DNA of 64,000 nucleotides. It comes from Algibacillus agarilyticus (GTDB taxonomy: Bacteria > Pseudomonadota > Gammaproteobacteria > Enterobacterales > Alteromonadaceae). Position numbers and translations under genes: made by a program. The notes beneath the pieces were generated by a model. The model was not told the origin of the DNA. It saw only the letters and a program-made list of their open reading frames with translations, and made no database searches. Shown in pieces: positions 44,018 through 53,830 of this stretch. The stretch spans positions 1-64,000 of the forward strand of contig NZ_QMED01000016.1 of NCBI RefSeq assembly GCF_003286125.1. Reading direction: 5' to 3'. The number at the start of each line of letters is the position of its first letter. The stretch's first letter is position 1.

Positions 44018-44929
44018 ATGATTGTGTTAAAAGTATCTGTTTACTGGTATGTATTGGCGGTGTGTTTGTTATTAAACACGTTTGTGTCTATGGCCTTGGC
44101 TGATATCCAAAAAATTAAGATTGCGACGTCACGTTATCACAGTGCTAAGTATTTACAGTTAGTTAAACAACAACCTTGTTATAAACAACAAGAAACAACG
44201 TTTACCACTCCGTATCGCGGTGCAATAGAAATCCATCTTTTATGTCAGTTGTTTAACGCCGTTAACTTTAAAACTGAATTTCAATTTATTCCTGCATTTG
44301 ATTATAGCCACGCCGTACGTATGGTCGAAGAAGGCGAAGCCGACATGATAGGTGAAACGACGTGGTCTAATACGGTTAGCCCTCATGTTTTGCAAAGTGA
44401 GCCAATTTACCGAAAAAATGAATATATTTTGGGTTTATATACCAGCCCTGATCGCGCTAAGCAGTTACAAATAATGAGCGTGGATGATCTTAACGGTTTG
44501 GTTGGCGTATCAAACAAACTCTGGGTCAATGATTGGCGTTTGCTTAATGCGATGCCGCTGCGAAAAAACATTTCTAAGCGAACGGCATTTGAAATGTTTA
44601 GCTTTGTTAAGCGCGGTTATGCTGATTTTGTTTTATGGCCCTTTTATTTTCAAGAAGACAATTTCGCTTATACTTTAACCCCAATTGAAAACTTTCCAGA
44701 AGGGCACTTTCGTTTAGTTCCCGTCGCTAATGTTAAAGTAACAGTTCCTTATTCTCGTCATTATATTGTGTCGAAACATAGCCAGAGTGGTCAGGTCATT
44801 ATACGTAGCTTAAATAAGGCGATTAAGCAATTTCGGTCTAAAGGTAAGATCCGCCAGTATTATATAGACTCTGGCTTTTTTAATGAGCAGGTTGATCGTT
44901 GGACACCGTTAAATTTATCTGTCGATTAA
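44018..44929 (+). CDS. Periplasmic solute-binding-protein-like protein (SBP_bac_3 fold)
   Basis: 303 residues from the ATG at 44018. Signal peptide (VYWYVLAVCLLLNTFVSMALA), then a type II periplasmic-binding fold: IKIATSRYHSAKYL, RGAIEIHLLCQLFNAVNF, VRMVEEGEADMIGETTWSN, FVKRGYADFVLWPF and IRSLNKAIKQFRSKGKIRQYYIDSGFF. The layout is that of amino-acid-type binding proteins, but the gene stands alone without an ABC permease, as is common for solitary sensory or orphan binding proteins in Alteromonadales. A TTG at 43961 with AAGG upstream would add 19 residues and remains possible. The ligand is unknown. Confidence 0.7.
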   Translation: MIVLKVSVYWYVLAVCLLLNTFVSMALADIQKIKIATSRYHSAKYLQLVKQQPCYKQQETTFTTPYRGAIEIHLLCQLFNAVNFKTEFQFIPAFDYSHAVRMVEEGEADMIGETTWSNTVSPHVLQSEPIYRKNEYILGLYTSPDRAKQLQIMSVDDLNGLVGVSNKLWVNDWRLLNAMPLRKNISKRTAFEMFSFVKRGYADFVLWPFYFQEDNFAYTLTPIENFPEGHFRLVPVANVKVTVPYSRHYIVSKHSQSGQVIIRSLNKAIKQFRSKGKIRQYYIDSGFFNEQVDRWTPLNLSVD

Positions 44930-44947
44930 GCGTAAGGATCCATCATT

Positions 44948-44980
44948 TGATATGCACCGTGTGATATGCACCGTGTGATG
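44948..44980. repeat. 14-bp tandem direct repeat (TGATATGCACCGTG x2, partial third)
   Basis: Two perfect head-to-tail copies followed by TGATG, 20 bp after the binding-protein stop. No role inferred; probably a slippage product. Confidence 0.85.
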
Positions 44981-45069
44981 TCAAACTATCCGGCTTACCC
45001 TACTAAAATTAAACTTCTCATAAAGTAGCTAACTTAAAGTTATAGGTTTAATAATGCCTGTCCTGCACG

Positions 45070-45198
45070 ATGTTTGACATAGAGGATAATTTATTATTCT
45101 TTATATTTGGCGTCTGCGGTATATGGGCGCTAATTATTCTACATACGGGCCTTTTAATTAAGCTTTTAGAACGGGTATTAAGTTTAAAAAATAAATAG
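45070..45198 (+). CDS. Possible 42-residue single-pass membrane peptide
   Basis: Reads MFDIEDNLLFFIFGVCGIWA and continues through LIILHTGLLIKLLERVLSLKNK: one hydrophobic helix and a basic tail, the profile of small membrane proteins. It begins within a REP-like GCCTGTCCTGCACG sequence and has no ribosome-binding site, so it may be chance. Confidence 0.25.
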   Translation: MFDIEDNLLFFIFGVCGIWALIILHTGLLIKLLERVLSLKNK

Positions 45199-45271
45199 TT
45201 ATTATTAATGAATGTCTGTTTACAAAACGATGGGTCTGTTTTTCATAATCATAATGAACGTAGTAAAAATT

Positions 45272-45302
45272 AAAAAGGCTTACACCAATGATGTAAGCCT
45301 TT
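45272..45302. terminator. Bidirectional-looking terminator hairpin
   Basis: AAAGGCTTACA pairs with TGTAAGCCTTT across a 7-base loop, with A-rich sequence to the left, so it reads as stem plus T-run on the minus strand after the ulvan-lyase-like gene. Confidence 0.75.
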
Positions 45303-45351
45303 AAGGGCGGTGCGTCTCTTAATGAGCTGCTTTAGTCACGTTTAGTGTGAG

Positions 45352-46899
45352 TTATGGCTCAAGTCCCAAATCAATAATTTGCAAGTGTAATGGCAGTGAA
45401 TTACCCGTGCCACGCTCCATTAAAAAGTAATAGGCTTTGCCATCTTTTATATGAATGGTGCCGTGATCAAACTGGGTACCGCCTTTTTGTTGGTACATCG
45501 GGACAAAATCATTAGTGCCGCCTTTGGCCTTTTCGACGTAAGGGTAACCCTTGTTTAAACCGATGATGAAAATGTCATCCCCTGCAGTATAAATTGAATC
45601 ACCACCGGTAAAATCGGTAGAGATCTTAAATTCATCCGATCCCGCAGGCTTATATGCATGAATAGCAATGTTTTCAAAATCTGGGCGTTTAGCTTTAGAA
45701 GAACGCACTTTACTAATGAAATGAATATCTTCATTTTTGGTCACGGTCCAGTCGAATCCACCCACGATATACACCGAATTTGGCTCTTGATGGCTTATGT
45801 AATCACCGGGCTCAAACACTTTAATTTCGTCAGAGTTTACTAAAGGCCATGTCATCGGTTGCCCTTTGTGGTTCTTCCAGCTACCCATGCCATCGGGATG
45901 ATCTGAGTAGGCGTAATAGACGCCATTTTGATATTTATAACGGTCTTTGTTATTCGCACTGCGTTGCTGAAAACCAACTCTGAGTTTGCCGTTGACGTAC
46001 TTCATGTAACCATACAAGCCCCAGTTATATGGGTGGCCATGTGTCTTTTGGTCTTTATGGTTGAATGGCGTAAATCGAGTCCAGCGTTGATTGGCCGCGT
46101 CATATTTATTGAAATAATAAGCACCATTGTTATTACCACCCCAACGCATGTAGTGAATTAAGGAGCCATCTTCACTGGTATAAAATTTAGGATAAGTTAA
46201 AGCAACAAAATTTTCTTTGTCTTCTAGGCTTCCAGTCATGGTTAGGTGTTTATAATCGTCAGGGCCTTCACTCACAGCGCTGGTATCTTTGACAAACTGA
46301 TTTAATGTAAAGGCCTCATCACTAACTTCTGCTGCGCCAACAACGGAGTAGGAGTAACGGAAATAATCATTGATAAAACGACCTTTAAATCTGTCATTGA
46401 TCGTATCATCACGATAGGCGTGCATGTCGTACACCATATGAATTGTACCGTTGATAGGACTAATCGCTAAACCAATGGTGTTGTGCGATTCACCGACCAA
46501 TGGATCACCCCGAAAACCAGTATGACGATGCGGGAACTCAATTGTTTTAACACTGCCGGTTTTCGTATTTAACCGTGACAGCATGACATTCCTATTCGAT
46601 TTTCCACCTTTGTACCAGGTCATGAATACGTAATGTTTATAGGGTTTAACGGCATCACCATGGGCTGAAATATTCTTCCCAAAAAAGTAATCGTAAGCGT
46701 CACCTTTTGCAGGGTTTTCAAAGGTTTTACCGTTTAATTTTTTGCCATCAAAGTGTAAAGCGCCATCGGTGATTTTGGTTTGGCTCACTAATGTAACCTC
46801 TGCCGACTTTGTTGGTTTTTGCGATGCACATCCTGTTAATACCGTTAAGGCTATCAAGCTTGTGAGCGATAGTAAGCGTAAAACACTCAATCTATTCAT
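45352..46899 (-). CDS. Ulvan-lyase-like (PL24/PL25-type, BNR_4) propeller lipoprotein
   Basis: A 515-residue lipoprotein (lipobox LTGC, Cys24). The body is a seven-bladed propeller of the BNR_4 class. Blocks that I associate with PL24/PL25 ulvan lyases are [85 protein letters not shown] and the late [15 protein letters not shown]. In that family conserved His, Tyr and Arg around the central groove cleave the polymer next to uronic acid by beta-elimination; candidates here are in GESHNT, DYFRYSY and MHAYRDD. It probably acts at the cell surface on the green-algal polysaccharide ulvan. Alternatives are other BNR_4 lyases. Confidence 0.72.
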   Translation of the reverse strand: MNRLSVLRLLSLTSLIALTVLTGCASQKPTKSAEVTLVSQTKITDGALHFDGKKLNGKTFENPAKGDAYDYFFGKNISAHGDAVKPYKHYVFMTWYKGGKSNRNVMLSRLNTKTGSVKTIEFPHRHTGFRGDPLVGESHNTIGLAISPINGTIHMVYDMHAYRDDTINDRFKGRFINDYFRYSYSVVGAAEVSDEAFTLNQFVKDTSAVSEGPDDYKHLTMTGSLEDKENFVALTYPKFYTSEDGSLIHYMRWGGNNNGAYYFNKYDAANQRWTRFTPFNHKDQKTHGHPYNWGLYGYMKYVNGKLRVGFQQRSANNKDRYKYQNGVYYAYSDHPDGMGSWKNHKGQPMTWPLVNSDEIKVFEPGDYISHQEPNSVYIVGGFDWTVTKNEDIHFISKVRSSKAKRPDFENIAIHAYKPAGSDEFKISTDFTGGDSIYTAGDDIFIIGLNKGYPYVEKAKGGTNDFVPMYQQKGGTQFDHGTIHIKDGKAYYFLMERGTGNSLPLHLQIIDLGLEP

Positions 46900-47198
46900 T
46901 AAATATTGTTTCCATTAGTTTATGAGACAAGTGAAAGTATTGTGATTTAGCATAACCCAGTTGTGGATTGCATAATGTTATTTTGTCATTACTTTATTCG
47001 GTAACTATTTTATTTTATATCCGGTGTGGCATTTGTACAAATGTTTAAAGCTTTGGTGATTTGATTCGCTATTAAAATTTTAACGCTGGTTTTGCAAGAT
47101 ATTTATATTAAATCTTTTATATTCAGGTTTGACTGTTTTTTATACTCAAGCACTTCAATATGCGTGTTGAGCATATGAAGTAACCTGGCAGCATAAAA
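46900..47198. other. Intergenic region upstream of the lyase gene
   Basis: About 300 AT-rich bases presumably carrying the lyase promoter on the minus strand. No palindromic operator recognised. Confidence 0.35.
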
Positions 47199-49592
47199 CT
47201 AGTATGAATAGGAAACGTTAACACCAACCGTAGTGGGTTGCTCAAGGTACTTCAAACGTTCAGGTATAGCATGAGAAGACCCCGTGCTGACATAATATAA
47301 TTTTTTAGAACGGGTGATGTTATCAATAAATAACGACCAATTAATGAGTCGATCATTATCTAATTGCCAGTGATAAGTTAGCGACATATTGACGTTGTAA
47401 TCAAATTTGTAAGCATCATTATTGTCTAACAACCGACGCTCATTTTCAAAAATACGTTTCTGCTCTTGAAAAATAATATGCTCTTGTGCGGATAATGTGC
47501 TGGTATCAACGTTATCGTAAGCGTTTTGGTACATGTGCATTTCGTCATAACTGCCGTCGTACCCCCAATAAAGCTGCGAACTAAGTTGTGCAACGACTGT
47601 ATTGTCTAAAAACTTGGCGGTGACAATTAATTTAGTGACATTTTCGGGAATGTTATTTAAACCATCGCCGTAGCTTTCTAAACTAAGGGGGATGTCGCCT
47701 CGCGATTGATAATTGTAATCTGAAAAGGAGATGTTGTTTTTATTGCTGCCATTTTTTAAGGCTTCATTCATTTCTACATCAAGCGGTTTGATATAAGCAT
47801 GGTTTAACACGAAATCAATATTATCTTTTTTATAATTGAGTTCTACATCAATACCAAAAAGTTGATAATCACTTAAAAATTGTAAATCGCCGCCCGTAAA
47901 ACCAATGGCATGAATATCGTTGTAATAACCTCTTACGTTGATAGAGGTATTCGCTAATAATTTACTATTTAATGAAACCTCAACGCCATCAATCGACTCA
48001 TGATCGGTATTACGGCTACCTTGGTTTTGTAAGTTATATACATGTTGAGCTCGCAGTGGCATCATTCTTAATGCGCGTTGCGCGATAACGACCAGTGTAT
48101 TATCCGAGTCTAATTGATTAACCCAAGCCAATCTGGGTGAATACATGGTGCTGGCAATATCGGGTGAATCAATTCGGTGCGAGTAAGTAATTTTATTAAC
48201 GTCAGATATTTTATAGCTTGCTTCGAGTAAATGTGTGTAGGTTTCGGTGGTGATCCCTTTACCAATTTCGATACTATTGCTTTCATTTAATCGGGGTGTT
48301 GCAGAGGCACCTTGGGTATAAACACTCGTATTTAAGTTGCTAATTAAATTAGCGCCTTCTCTGATCCAGATATGGTCGTCACTTTTGTGCCAAGGCGATC
48401 GGACTAATGTTTTTGTGTATTCAATGCCGGTTACAACATCAAATTGCGCCCATCCTGTGTATTTAAATAATGAATTGGCGGTAAAGCGTTCTTGTGAAAA
48501 CGCATAATCTTTTATATTGTTTGGGTGTTGCCATTCTGACTGATTGCTAATGTGGTTCCAGCGAATATATTCTTGATTATCGTATGTAAAAGCATTGCTT
48601 ATATTTAGAGACGCGTTAAGGTCATAGTTATGATTAACTGACGCAATAAAACTGCGTAACCCGACTTGGCGACGATTTTGTCTTTCTTGATTGCCATTAG
48701 CTTGCACTATATTTTTATTTGTAAAATGGTGGCTTTGGCCTGACTGGGTATACCGTAACCAGGCATTCAAATTTTCACCATAATTTAAATCAAAATGCGC
48801 TTTTATCTGCGGCCTAGAAAACGTATCGGCTAAATAGTCTTGCGCGGGTAACGTATCGTTCGGACGTTGGCCTAAATATCGATTGTCGGTATTTTCTTGG
48901 TAACCCAATACAAAATAATCTGGATTTTTTAAACCATCAGATTCTCGATGTGATAAAAAAGAGTAAAGTGAAAGCTCATCCCACGTTTTTTTAAACTGTA
49001 TGCTACCGCCTTTACTGCGGTAGCTGTCATTCGCTGATAAATTAACATTGAAGTGTGGTGCTTGATCATTAGCACTTTTGGTAATGATATTTATGACGCC
49101 AGCTATCGCCCCTGAGCCATACGTGACAGAGCCCGGACCTCGAACGACTTCAATTTTTTCTATATCGTGTAGATCCCATTGGTCTAGCTCTGTAATTGCG
49201 CCTTCGTAGACCATATTCGTGATATTTTTGCCATTAACTAATAGTAATAATTTGTAGTTTTCGGCAGCAATGTGACCCCGCAAGCCAATTTTATCACCTT
49301 CGGAATGCGCCATAACCAGTAAGCCGGGAACATATTGCTCTAATAATGCCGTAAGATTTTTAGCAGGTGAGTAAATTATTTGTTCTTGTCTGATTAGCGT
49401 AACGGCTGACGCGGTACCTTTGAAATTTGATTTTGATAAGCTGCTGGTAGATATTTTTATCGTCATTAATTCTTCGAGCGACATTTGAAATATATCGTTT
49501 GCATTTTCAGCTGATACGGCATTTAACGGCATCGCTAAAAAAAACAAACTTAAATAGGGTCGAAGTAATGATTGTCGATAGTTTTTTAACAC
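47199..49592 (-). CDS. TonB-dependent receptor (smaller, classical type)
   Basis: A 797-residue outer-membrane receptor. Signal peptide (PYLSLFFLAMPLNAVSA), the N-terminal MSLEELMTIKISTSSLSKS block, the plug (ALLEQYVPGLLVMAHSEGDK, GLRGHIAAENYKLLLLVNGK, EVVRGPGSVTYGSGAIAGVINIITK in parts) and a barrel ending TTVGVNVSYSY. The LEELM-type start and plug resemble TonB receptors for cobalamin/siderophore-like or unknown ligands rather than the large VTGI carbohydrate receptors at 12.1 and 19.6 kb. It lies on the same strand as the ulvan-lyase-like gene, 300 bp upstream of it, so a shared substrate is possible but not shown. Confidence 0.9.
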   Translation of the reverse strand: MLKNYRQSLLRPYLSLFFLAMPLNAVSAENANDIFQMSLEELMTIKISTSSLSKSNFKGTASAVTLIRQEQIIYSPAKNLTALLEQYVPGLLVMAHSEGDKIGLRGHIAAENYKLLLLVNGKNITNMVYEGAITELDQWDLHDIEKIEVVRGPGSVTYGSGAIAGVINIITKSANDQAPHFNVNLSANDSYRSKGGSIQFKKTWDELSLYSFLSHRESDGLKNPDYFVLGYQENTDNRYLGQRPNDTLPAQDYLADTFSRPQIKAHFDLNYGENLNAWLRYTQSGQSHHFTNKNIVQANGNQERQNRRQVGLRSFIASVNHNYDLNASLNISNAFTYDNQEYIRWNHISNQSEWQHPNNIKDYAFSQERFTANSLFKYTGWAQFDVVTGIEYTKTLVRSPWHKSDDHIWIREGANLISNLNTSVYTQGASATPRLNESNSIEIGKGITTETYTHLLEASYKISDVNKITYSHRIDSPDIASTMYSPRLAWVNQLDSDNTLVVIAQRALRMMPLRAQHVYNLQNQGSRNTDHESIDGVEVSLNSKLLANTSINVRGYYNDIHAIGFTGGDLQFLSDYQLFGIDVELNYKKDNIDFVLNHAYIKPLDVEMNEALKNGSNKNNISFSDYNYQSRGDIPLSLESYGDGLNNIPENVTKLIVTAKFLDNTVVAQLSSQLYWGYDGSYDEMHMYQNAYDNVDTSTLSAQEHIIFQEQKRIFENERRLLDNNDAYKFDYNVNMSLTYHWQLDNDRLINWSLFIDNITRSKKLYYVSTGSSHAIPERLKYLEQPTTVGVNVSYSY

Positions 49593-49976
49593 GGCTAGCT
49601 CGTTAAAGGTTATTTAAATTTAATTGAATAGTATTTTTATGCCGCTAAATATAGGCTAAAAAGGCGCTGAGGTCACTTTTTAGGTTAGTTTTTAATGCTT
49701 TTATAGATAAACCAATAAAAGCACTAAAAATAAAATGAGGGCAAGTCAGCTATAAAGAGAACAGATGCATGCAGTGTGGTATTAGGTTCATCATCAATTT
49801 TTATGTAACTGATTGATGCGCCCAGTTCAAAAGAGTCGTTTATTGCAGAGTGAGCACTGGTTTTTATGCCTAAGCCATTATCAATTGGGTATATATCGTT
49901 TTCGCGGTGTTTGATGTTGCAGGTAAACCGCTTACAATGAAAGCATTGCAAGCCAATAATAAATAAGGACTCTGTT
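49593..49976. other. Intergenic region with a possible barrel-protein fragment
   Basis: On the minus strand, 49724-49885 encodes NGLGIKTSAHSAINDSFELG, then ASISYIKID, ending SVLFIADLPSFYF. This resembles the last two or three strands of an outer-membrane barrel with terminal Phe. No start or signal peptide is present, so it may be a gene remnant. Confidence 0.35.
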
Positions 49977-50831
49977 TTGTCACAAAAATCTAATTGGAAC
50001 GCGCCATCTATTTATCAAATTGCCTGTGAATTGGCAGATATTGCTGTCGCTGAGCAACAAAAATTAACGACCGAAATTAAACCCGATAACTCCATTGTTA
50101 CGCAAGCTGATAAGTTAGTTGAAGATACGGCAATTGCGGCATTAGCTGATCCAGAGAATAATACGTTTGTTATTGGTGAAGAAACCATAAAAGAATTAAG
50201 CCAAGCTGAGTTAGATCAAGCATTAGCCGGCAATTGTTATATTATCGACCCGATAGACGGAACGGTACCTTATGCTTCATTAGTGCCTTTGTGGGGAGTT
50301 TCGATTGGTTTTGCTTGTGAAGGCACAATATCTGATGGTTGTATTGTTTTGCCAGGCACATATGAGGCTATTATTACTCACAATGGCCAAACCTTGTATG
50401 GTCAAGGTGTTGGCAAGTTACCCCGCTTTGAAGAATTGCAAGTTGTTTCACCTGAACTAAAAAATAATGGCGATCATCCATCGCGAGTCTTAGTTATTAA
50501 CCAATTAATTGCTAAGACCAAAACCGTTGAAGGCCTTAACCGAGGCGTTACTACCTATTATAGTGTGGTGTTTCCTTATGTTTATTTGGCTTTAGGTCGT
50601 ATGGCGGGTATTTGTGCTGGGTTAAATATTTGGGACGCCGCAGCAGGCAGTGCGATTTTACGTAACTTAGGTTTTGATCAACGTTTTATTGATGGCACGC
50701 TGCTTAGTTTTCAGATCACACAAGATTATGATTTTTCTAAATTTAAACAAGGGCAAGCTCGTTCAAAGCAAATGATGATTGTGTCGAAAGATCAGCCATT
50801 TAGTGAAGAACTGGCGAGTTGCATAAAATAA
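49977..50831 (+). CDS. Inositol-monophosphatase-family phosphatase
   Basis: A 284-residue cytoplasmic Mg2+-dependent phosphatase. Metal-site motifs are present: Glu in VIGEETIKE, IIDPIDGTVPYA with the two Asp, and NIWDAAAGSAI with the last Asp. The fold class includes inositol-1-phosphatase, histidinol phosphatase and 3'-phosphoadenosine phosphatase. TVPYA in place of the usual TxNF argues for a divergent or histidinol-phosphatase-like member. The start is TTG at 49977 with AAGGA eight bases upstream. It stands alone between TonB receptor and repeat copy E, so the substrate cannot be inferred from context. Confidence 0.85.
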   Translation: MSQKSNWNAPSIYQIACELADIAVAEQQKLTTEIKPDNSIVTQADKLVEDTAIAALADPENNTFVIGEETIKELSQAELDQALAGNCYIIDPIDGTVPYASLVPLWGVSIGFACEGTISDGCIVLPGTYEAIITHNGQTLYGQGVGKLPRFEELQVVSPELKNNGDHPSRVLVINQLIAKTKTVEGLNRGVTTYYSVVFPYVYLALGRMAGICAGLNIWDAAAGSAILRNLGFDQRFIDGTLLSFQITQDYDFSKFKQGQARSKQMMIVSKDQPFSEELASCIK

Positions 50832-50942
50832 CGAGTTTACTCTTGCTAGCCTGAACCGTATTGCCGTATAGCCGTTTTGTGTTGGTTTGACTTGTTCAAT
50901 AATCGATTGGATCGCATCGGTATTTTTTACATCGTTTGATTT

Positions 50943-51214
50943 TATAGTCTTCTCGCTCAGGTTTTATGGTTCATTGTCAGCGCTTACTCTCGACTTTGGC
51001 TCCTGCGTCGTTCTAACACCTAAATCCATTTAGGCGGCCCCAATCACATAGTAGAGCATATGCTCATGGCGTCTCGAAGCTTGCCTGCATGGATGCAGGT
51101 AAGGGGCGAGAGCAGGACGCGGTAGCTTTGACGGCTTTGCTTACATGGATGTAAGTACTTAGGTTTCGTCTGGAACTAGAAACCTGCCCCTAAAACCCGA
51201 TCGCTTTGACTATA
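50943..51214 (-). repeat. TA-flanked modular hairpin repeat, copy E (272 bp, full form, inverted)
   Basis: The same 272-bp element as copies B and C but in reverse orientation: starts TATAGTCTTCTCGCTCAGG, ends CGCTTTGACTATA. All five hairpin blocks are present. It has one private change (GGCGTCTCG for GGGGTCTCG, near 51068), which weakens the CCCC/GGGG stem. It lies in the gap between the phosphatase and exonuclease genes. Confidence 0.88.
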
Positions 51215-51391
51215 GCATGTTATACCCAAGTAAGTTCTGCTCGGTCTAACCAACTTGGGTATCTTATATTTAAGCTCGTTATTTTCTTTTCTGGTGTAGA
51301 CTTGCGCATCTTTATACCTGTTCGATTTCTTTGCCCGATATACTTACGAGATACTCTTGCTCAACAAGCTAACCCTTAGGAACTTTTATTT

Positions 51392-52030
51392 ATGCTACCC
51401 CAAGCTGATTCACTCATTATTCTCGATTTTGAAACCACTGGCTTATCGCCTAATTTAGGTGATAGAGCCATTGAAATCGGTGCCGTTAAAATTGAGAGCG
51501 GGCAGGTTGTTGATACATTTCAAGAGCTTATGGACCCCGGTTTTTTGATTAGCTCTTTTATACAAGGTTACACGGGCATTACAAATAGCATGTTAAAAGG
51601 CTCTCGTTCATGTTCAACGGTGATGTATGAATTTGCCGATTTTATACGAGGTTCAAACCTGGTTGCGCATAATGCCTCTTTTGATAAGCGCTTTTTGGAA
51701 CATGAGCTTGAATTAGTGTCGAGCCCGCATACCGGTGGTGAGTTTGCCTGTTCGCTATTGTTGGCGCGACGTATTTATCCTAATGCGCCCAGCCATAAGT
51801 TAGGTGAGCTGATCACGTATAAAAATATTCCAGCCAAAGATGGTTTTCACCGTGCGTTATTTGATGCTGAAATGACCGCTAAATTATGGCTCAAGATGAT
51901 TGAAGATATAAAAATTGAATATCAACTTGCTGAAGTGCCTTTTAAACTCATCATGCGGATCTGCAAAGCGCCAAAAGGTAGTATCGGCAAGGTAATTGAA
52001 AAATGGATACGTGTACACGTTAACGGCTAA
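51392..52030 (+). CDS. DnaQ-like DEDDh 3'-5' exonuclease
   Basis: A 212-residue exonuclease-domain protein. The acidic motifs are complete: ILDFETTGLSP (Asp, Glu), VAHNASFDKRFLE (Asp) and FHRALFDAEMTAKLW (His and Asp of the DEDDh type). Length and IEIGAVKIESGQVVDTFQELMDPG match stand-alone PolC/epsilon-type exonucleases. It lacks the C-terminal tail that binds the polymerase alpha subunit, so it is probably an accessory DNA or RNA trimming enzyme rather than the replicative proofreading subunit. The ABC transporter gene follows 15 bp later and may be co-transcribed. Confidence 0.88.
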   Translation: MLPQADSLIILDFETTGLSPNLGDRAIEIGAVKIESGQVVDTFQELMDPGFLISSFIQGYTGITNSMLKGSRSCSTVMYEFADFIRGSNLVAHNASFDKRFLEHELELVSSPHTGGEFACSLLLARRIYPNAPSHKLGELITYKNIPAKDGFHRALFDAEMTAKLWLKMIEDIKIEYQLAEVPFKLIMRICKAPKGSIGKVIEKWIRVHVNG

Positions 52031-52045
52031 CCCTAAAGGCTCATC

Positions 52046-53830
52046 ATGAAAACTGAACCGCAAGATCCGCAAAGTGCATTAAAAAGTTTGTTACCGATAT
52101 TTGCGTTAGTAAAGCAGTATAAGTGGATGGCATTAAGCGCTTTGCTTGCTTTATTGTTAACCGCGGGTGTTAGTTTATCCTTGGGCCAGGGCGTTAAAAT
52201 GGTGATTGACCAAGGGTTTATTGCGGGGTCAGCAGAGCAATTAAGTCAAACGATTTTAATGTTAGTGGCCATGATTAGCTTACTGGCGATAGGCACTTTT
52301 GTTCGCTTTTATTTGATGTCGTGGTTAGGTGAACGGGTGAGTGCTGATTTGCGCAAAGCAGTCTTCGAAAAAATCATTTATTTACATCCGAGTTATTTTG
52401 AAGAAAACCGCAGCGGTGAGTTAATGTCGCGTTTAACAACCGATACGACATTGTTGCAATCCATTGTTGGCTCTTCATTTTCAATGGCTTTACGCAGCGC
52501 ATTAACACTCGTTGGTGGTTTATTCATGTTGCTGTTAACAAGCTTTAAATTAACGCTTTTGGTCTTAGCGAGCGTACCGATTGTGTTAATCCCGATGTTT
52601 ATTTTTGGCCGGAAAGTCAAAAAATTAGCCGTGAGCAGTCAAGATGCGATTGCTGATATCGGCACATATGCCGGCGAAATTATTCAAAATATCAAAGTGG
52701 TTCAGAGTTATACACACGAAGCACAAGAGCAGGGCGCTTTTTCGGGCGAAGTTGAAAAAGCGTTTAATGTGGCTAAACAACGCATTAAACAGCGTTCATA
52801 TTTGATTGCGGCGGTGATCTTTTTAACATTTGCCTCTATTAGTATCATGCTTTGGGTTGGGGGCATGGATGTGCTCGAAGGCAATATGTCGGGTGGTGAG
52901 CTGGGGGCTTTTGTTTTTTATGCCATCATGGTTGCAATGTCGATGGCGACAATCGCCGAAGTGTACGGTGAATTGCAACGAGCAGCGGGAGCTGCTTCTC
53001 GTTTACTTGATTTATTGAAAGTTGAAAGTGCGATTGTTGACCCCGATCAACCAATGAGTTTATTAGCGCAAGATGTCATGAATCAGCCGGTGATCAGCTT
53101 TAATAATGTGTCTTTTTGTTACCCTTCAAGGCCCGATGTACCCGCCTTAAAAAATATTAATTTGGCTATTTATCGTGGACAAACGGTTGCGTTAGTTGGT
53201 CATTCGGGTGCCGGTAAAACCACTTTATTTGAATTGTTACAACGCTTTTATGACCCTTTGTCTGGACGCATTGAATTTAGTGGCTGCAATATCACTGATA
53301 TTAGTTTAACGACGTTACGAGAATCAATGGGGATGGTATCGCAGCACCCTGTGTTGTTTAGTAGTGACGTATGGCACAACATTAAATATGGCAAACCGCA
53401 GGCGAGCGAAGCCGACATAAAAAATGCAGCAACTCAAGCGCATGCCAATGAGTTTATTGATCAGTTGCCACAAGGGTATGCTAGCTTTTTAGGCGAGCAA
53501 GGTGTGCGATTATCGGGTGGACAAAAGCAACGAATTGCGATTGCCAGAGCTATTTTGAAAAACCCCGATATTTTATTGTTAGATGAAGCGACAAGTGCAT
53601 TAGATGCCGAGAGTGAGTTTCATGTGCAAGCCGCATTAAAAACCGTTATGCAAAATCGCACAACGTTAATTATTGCTCATCGATTAGCTACGGTGGTGCA
53701 TGCTGACTTAATTGTTGTGATGGAGCAAGGCGAAATAATTGCAACGGGTACGCATACGGGTTTACTTGAATCGTCGAGTGTTTATAAACGTTTGTGTGAA
53801 TTACAATTTGATAAAGCGAATAAAAATTAA
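52046..53830 (+). CDS. ABC-type exporter, fused permease and ATPase (MsbA/LmrA-like)
   Basis: A 594-residue half-transporter. The N-terminal ~330 residues have six membrane helices (first MALSALLALLLTAGVSLSLG). The ATPase domain has Walker A GHSGAGKTT, Q-loop VSQHP, signature LSGGQKQR, Walker B ILLLDEATSALD and the switch His in IIAHRLATV. It forms a homodimer exporting lipids, peptides or drugs; the substrate is unknown. The small Cys-rich gene overlaps its stop by one base (TAATG), so the two are translationally coupled. Confidence 0.92.
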   Translation: MKTEPQDPQSALKSLLPIFALVKQYKWMALSALLALLLTAGVSLSLGQGVKMVIDQGFIAGSAEQLSQTILMLVAMISLLAIGTFVRFYLMSWLGERVSADLRKAVFEKIIYLHPSYFEENRSGELMSRLTTDTTLLQSIVGSSFSMALRSALTLVGGLFMLLLTSFKLTLLVLASVPIVLIPMFIFGRKVKKLAVSSQDAIADIGTYAGEIIQNIKVVQSYTHEAQEQGAFSGEVEKAFNVAKQRIKQRSYLIAAVIFLTFASISIMLWVGGMDVLEGNMSGGELGAFVFYAIMVAMSMATIAEVYGELQRAAGAASRLLDLLKVESAIVDPDQPMSLLAQDVMNQPVISFNNVSFCYPSRPDVPALKNINLAIYRGQTVALVGHSGAGKTTLFELLQRFYDPLSGRIEFSGCNITDISLTTLRESMGMVSQHPVLFSSDVWHNIKYGKPQASEADIKNAATQAHANEFIDQLPQGYASFLGEQGVRLSGGQKQRIAIARAILKNPDILLLDEATSALDAESEFHVQAALKTVMQNRTTLIIAHRLATVVHADLIVVMEQGEIIATGTHTGLLESSSVYKRLCELQFDKANKN

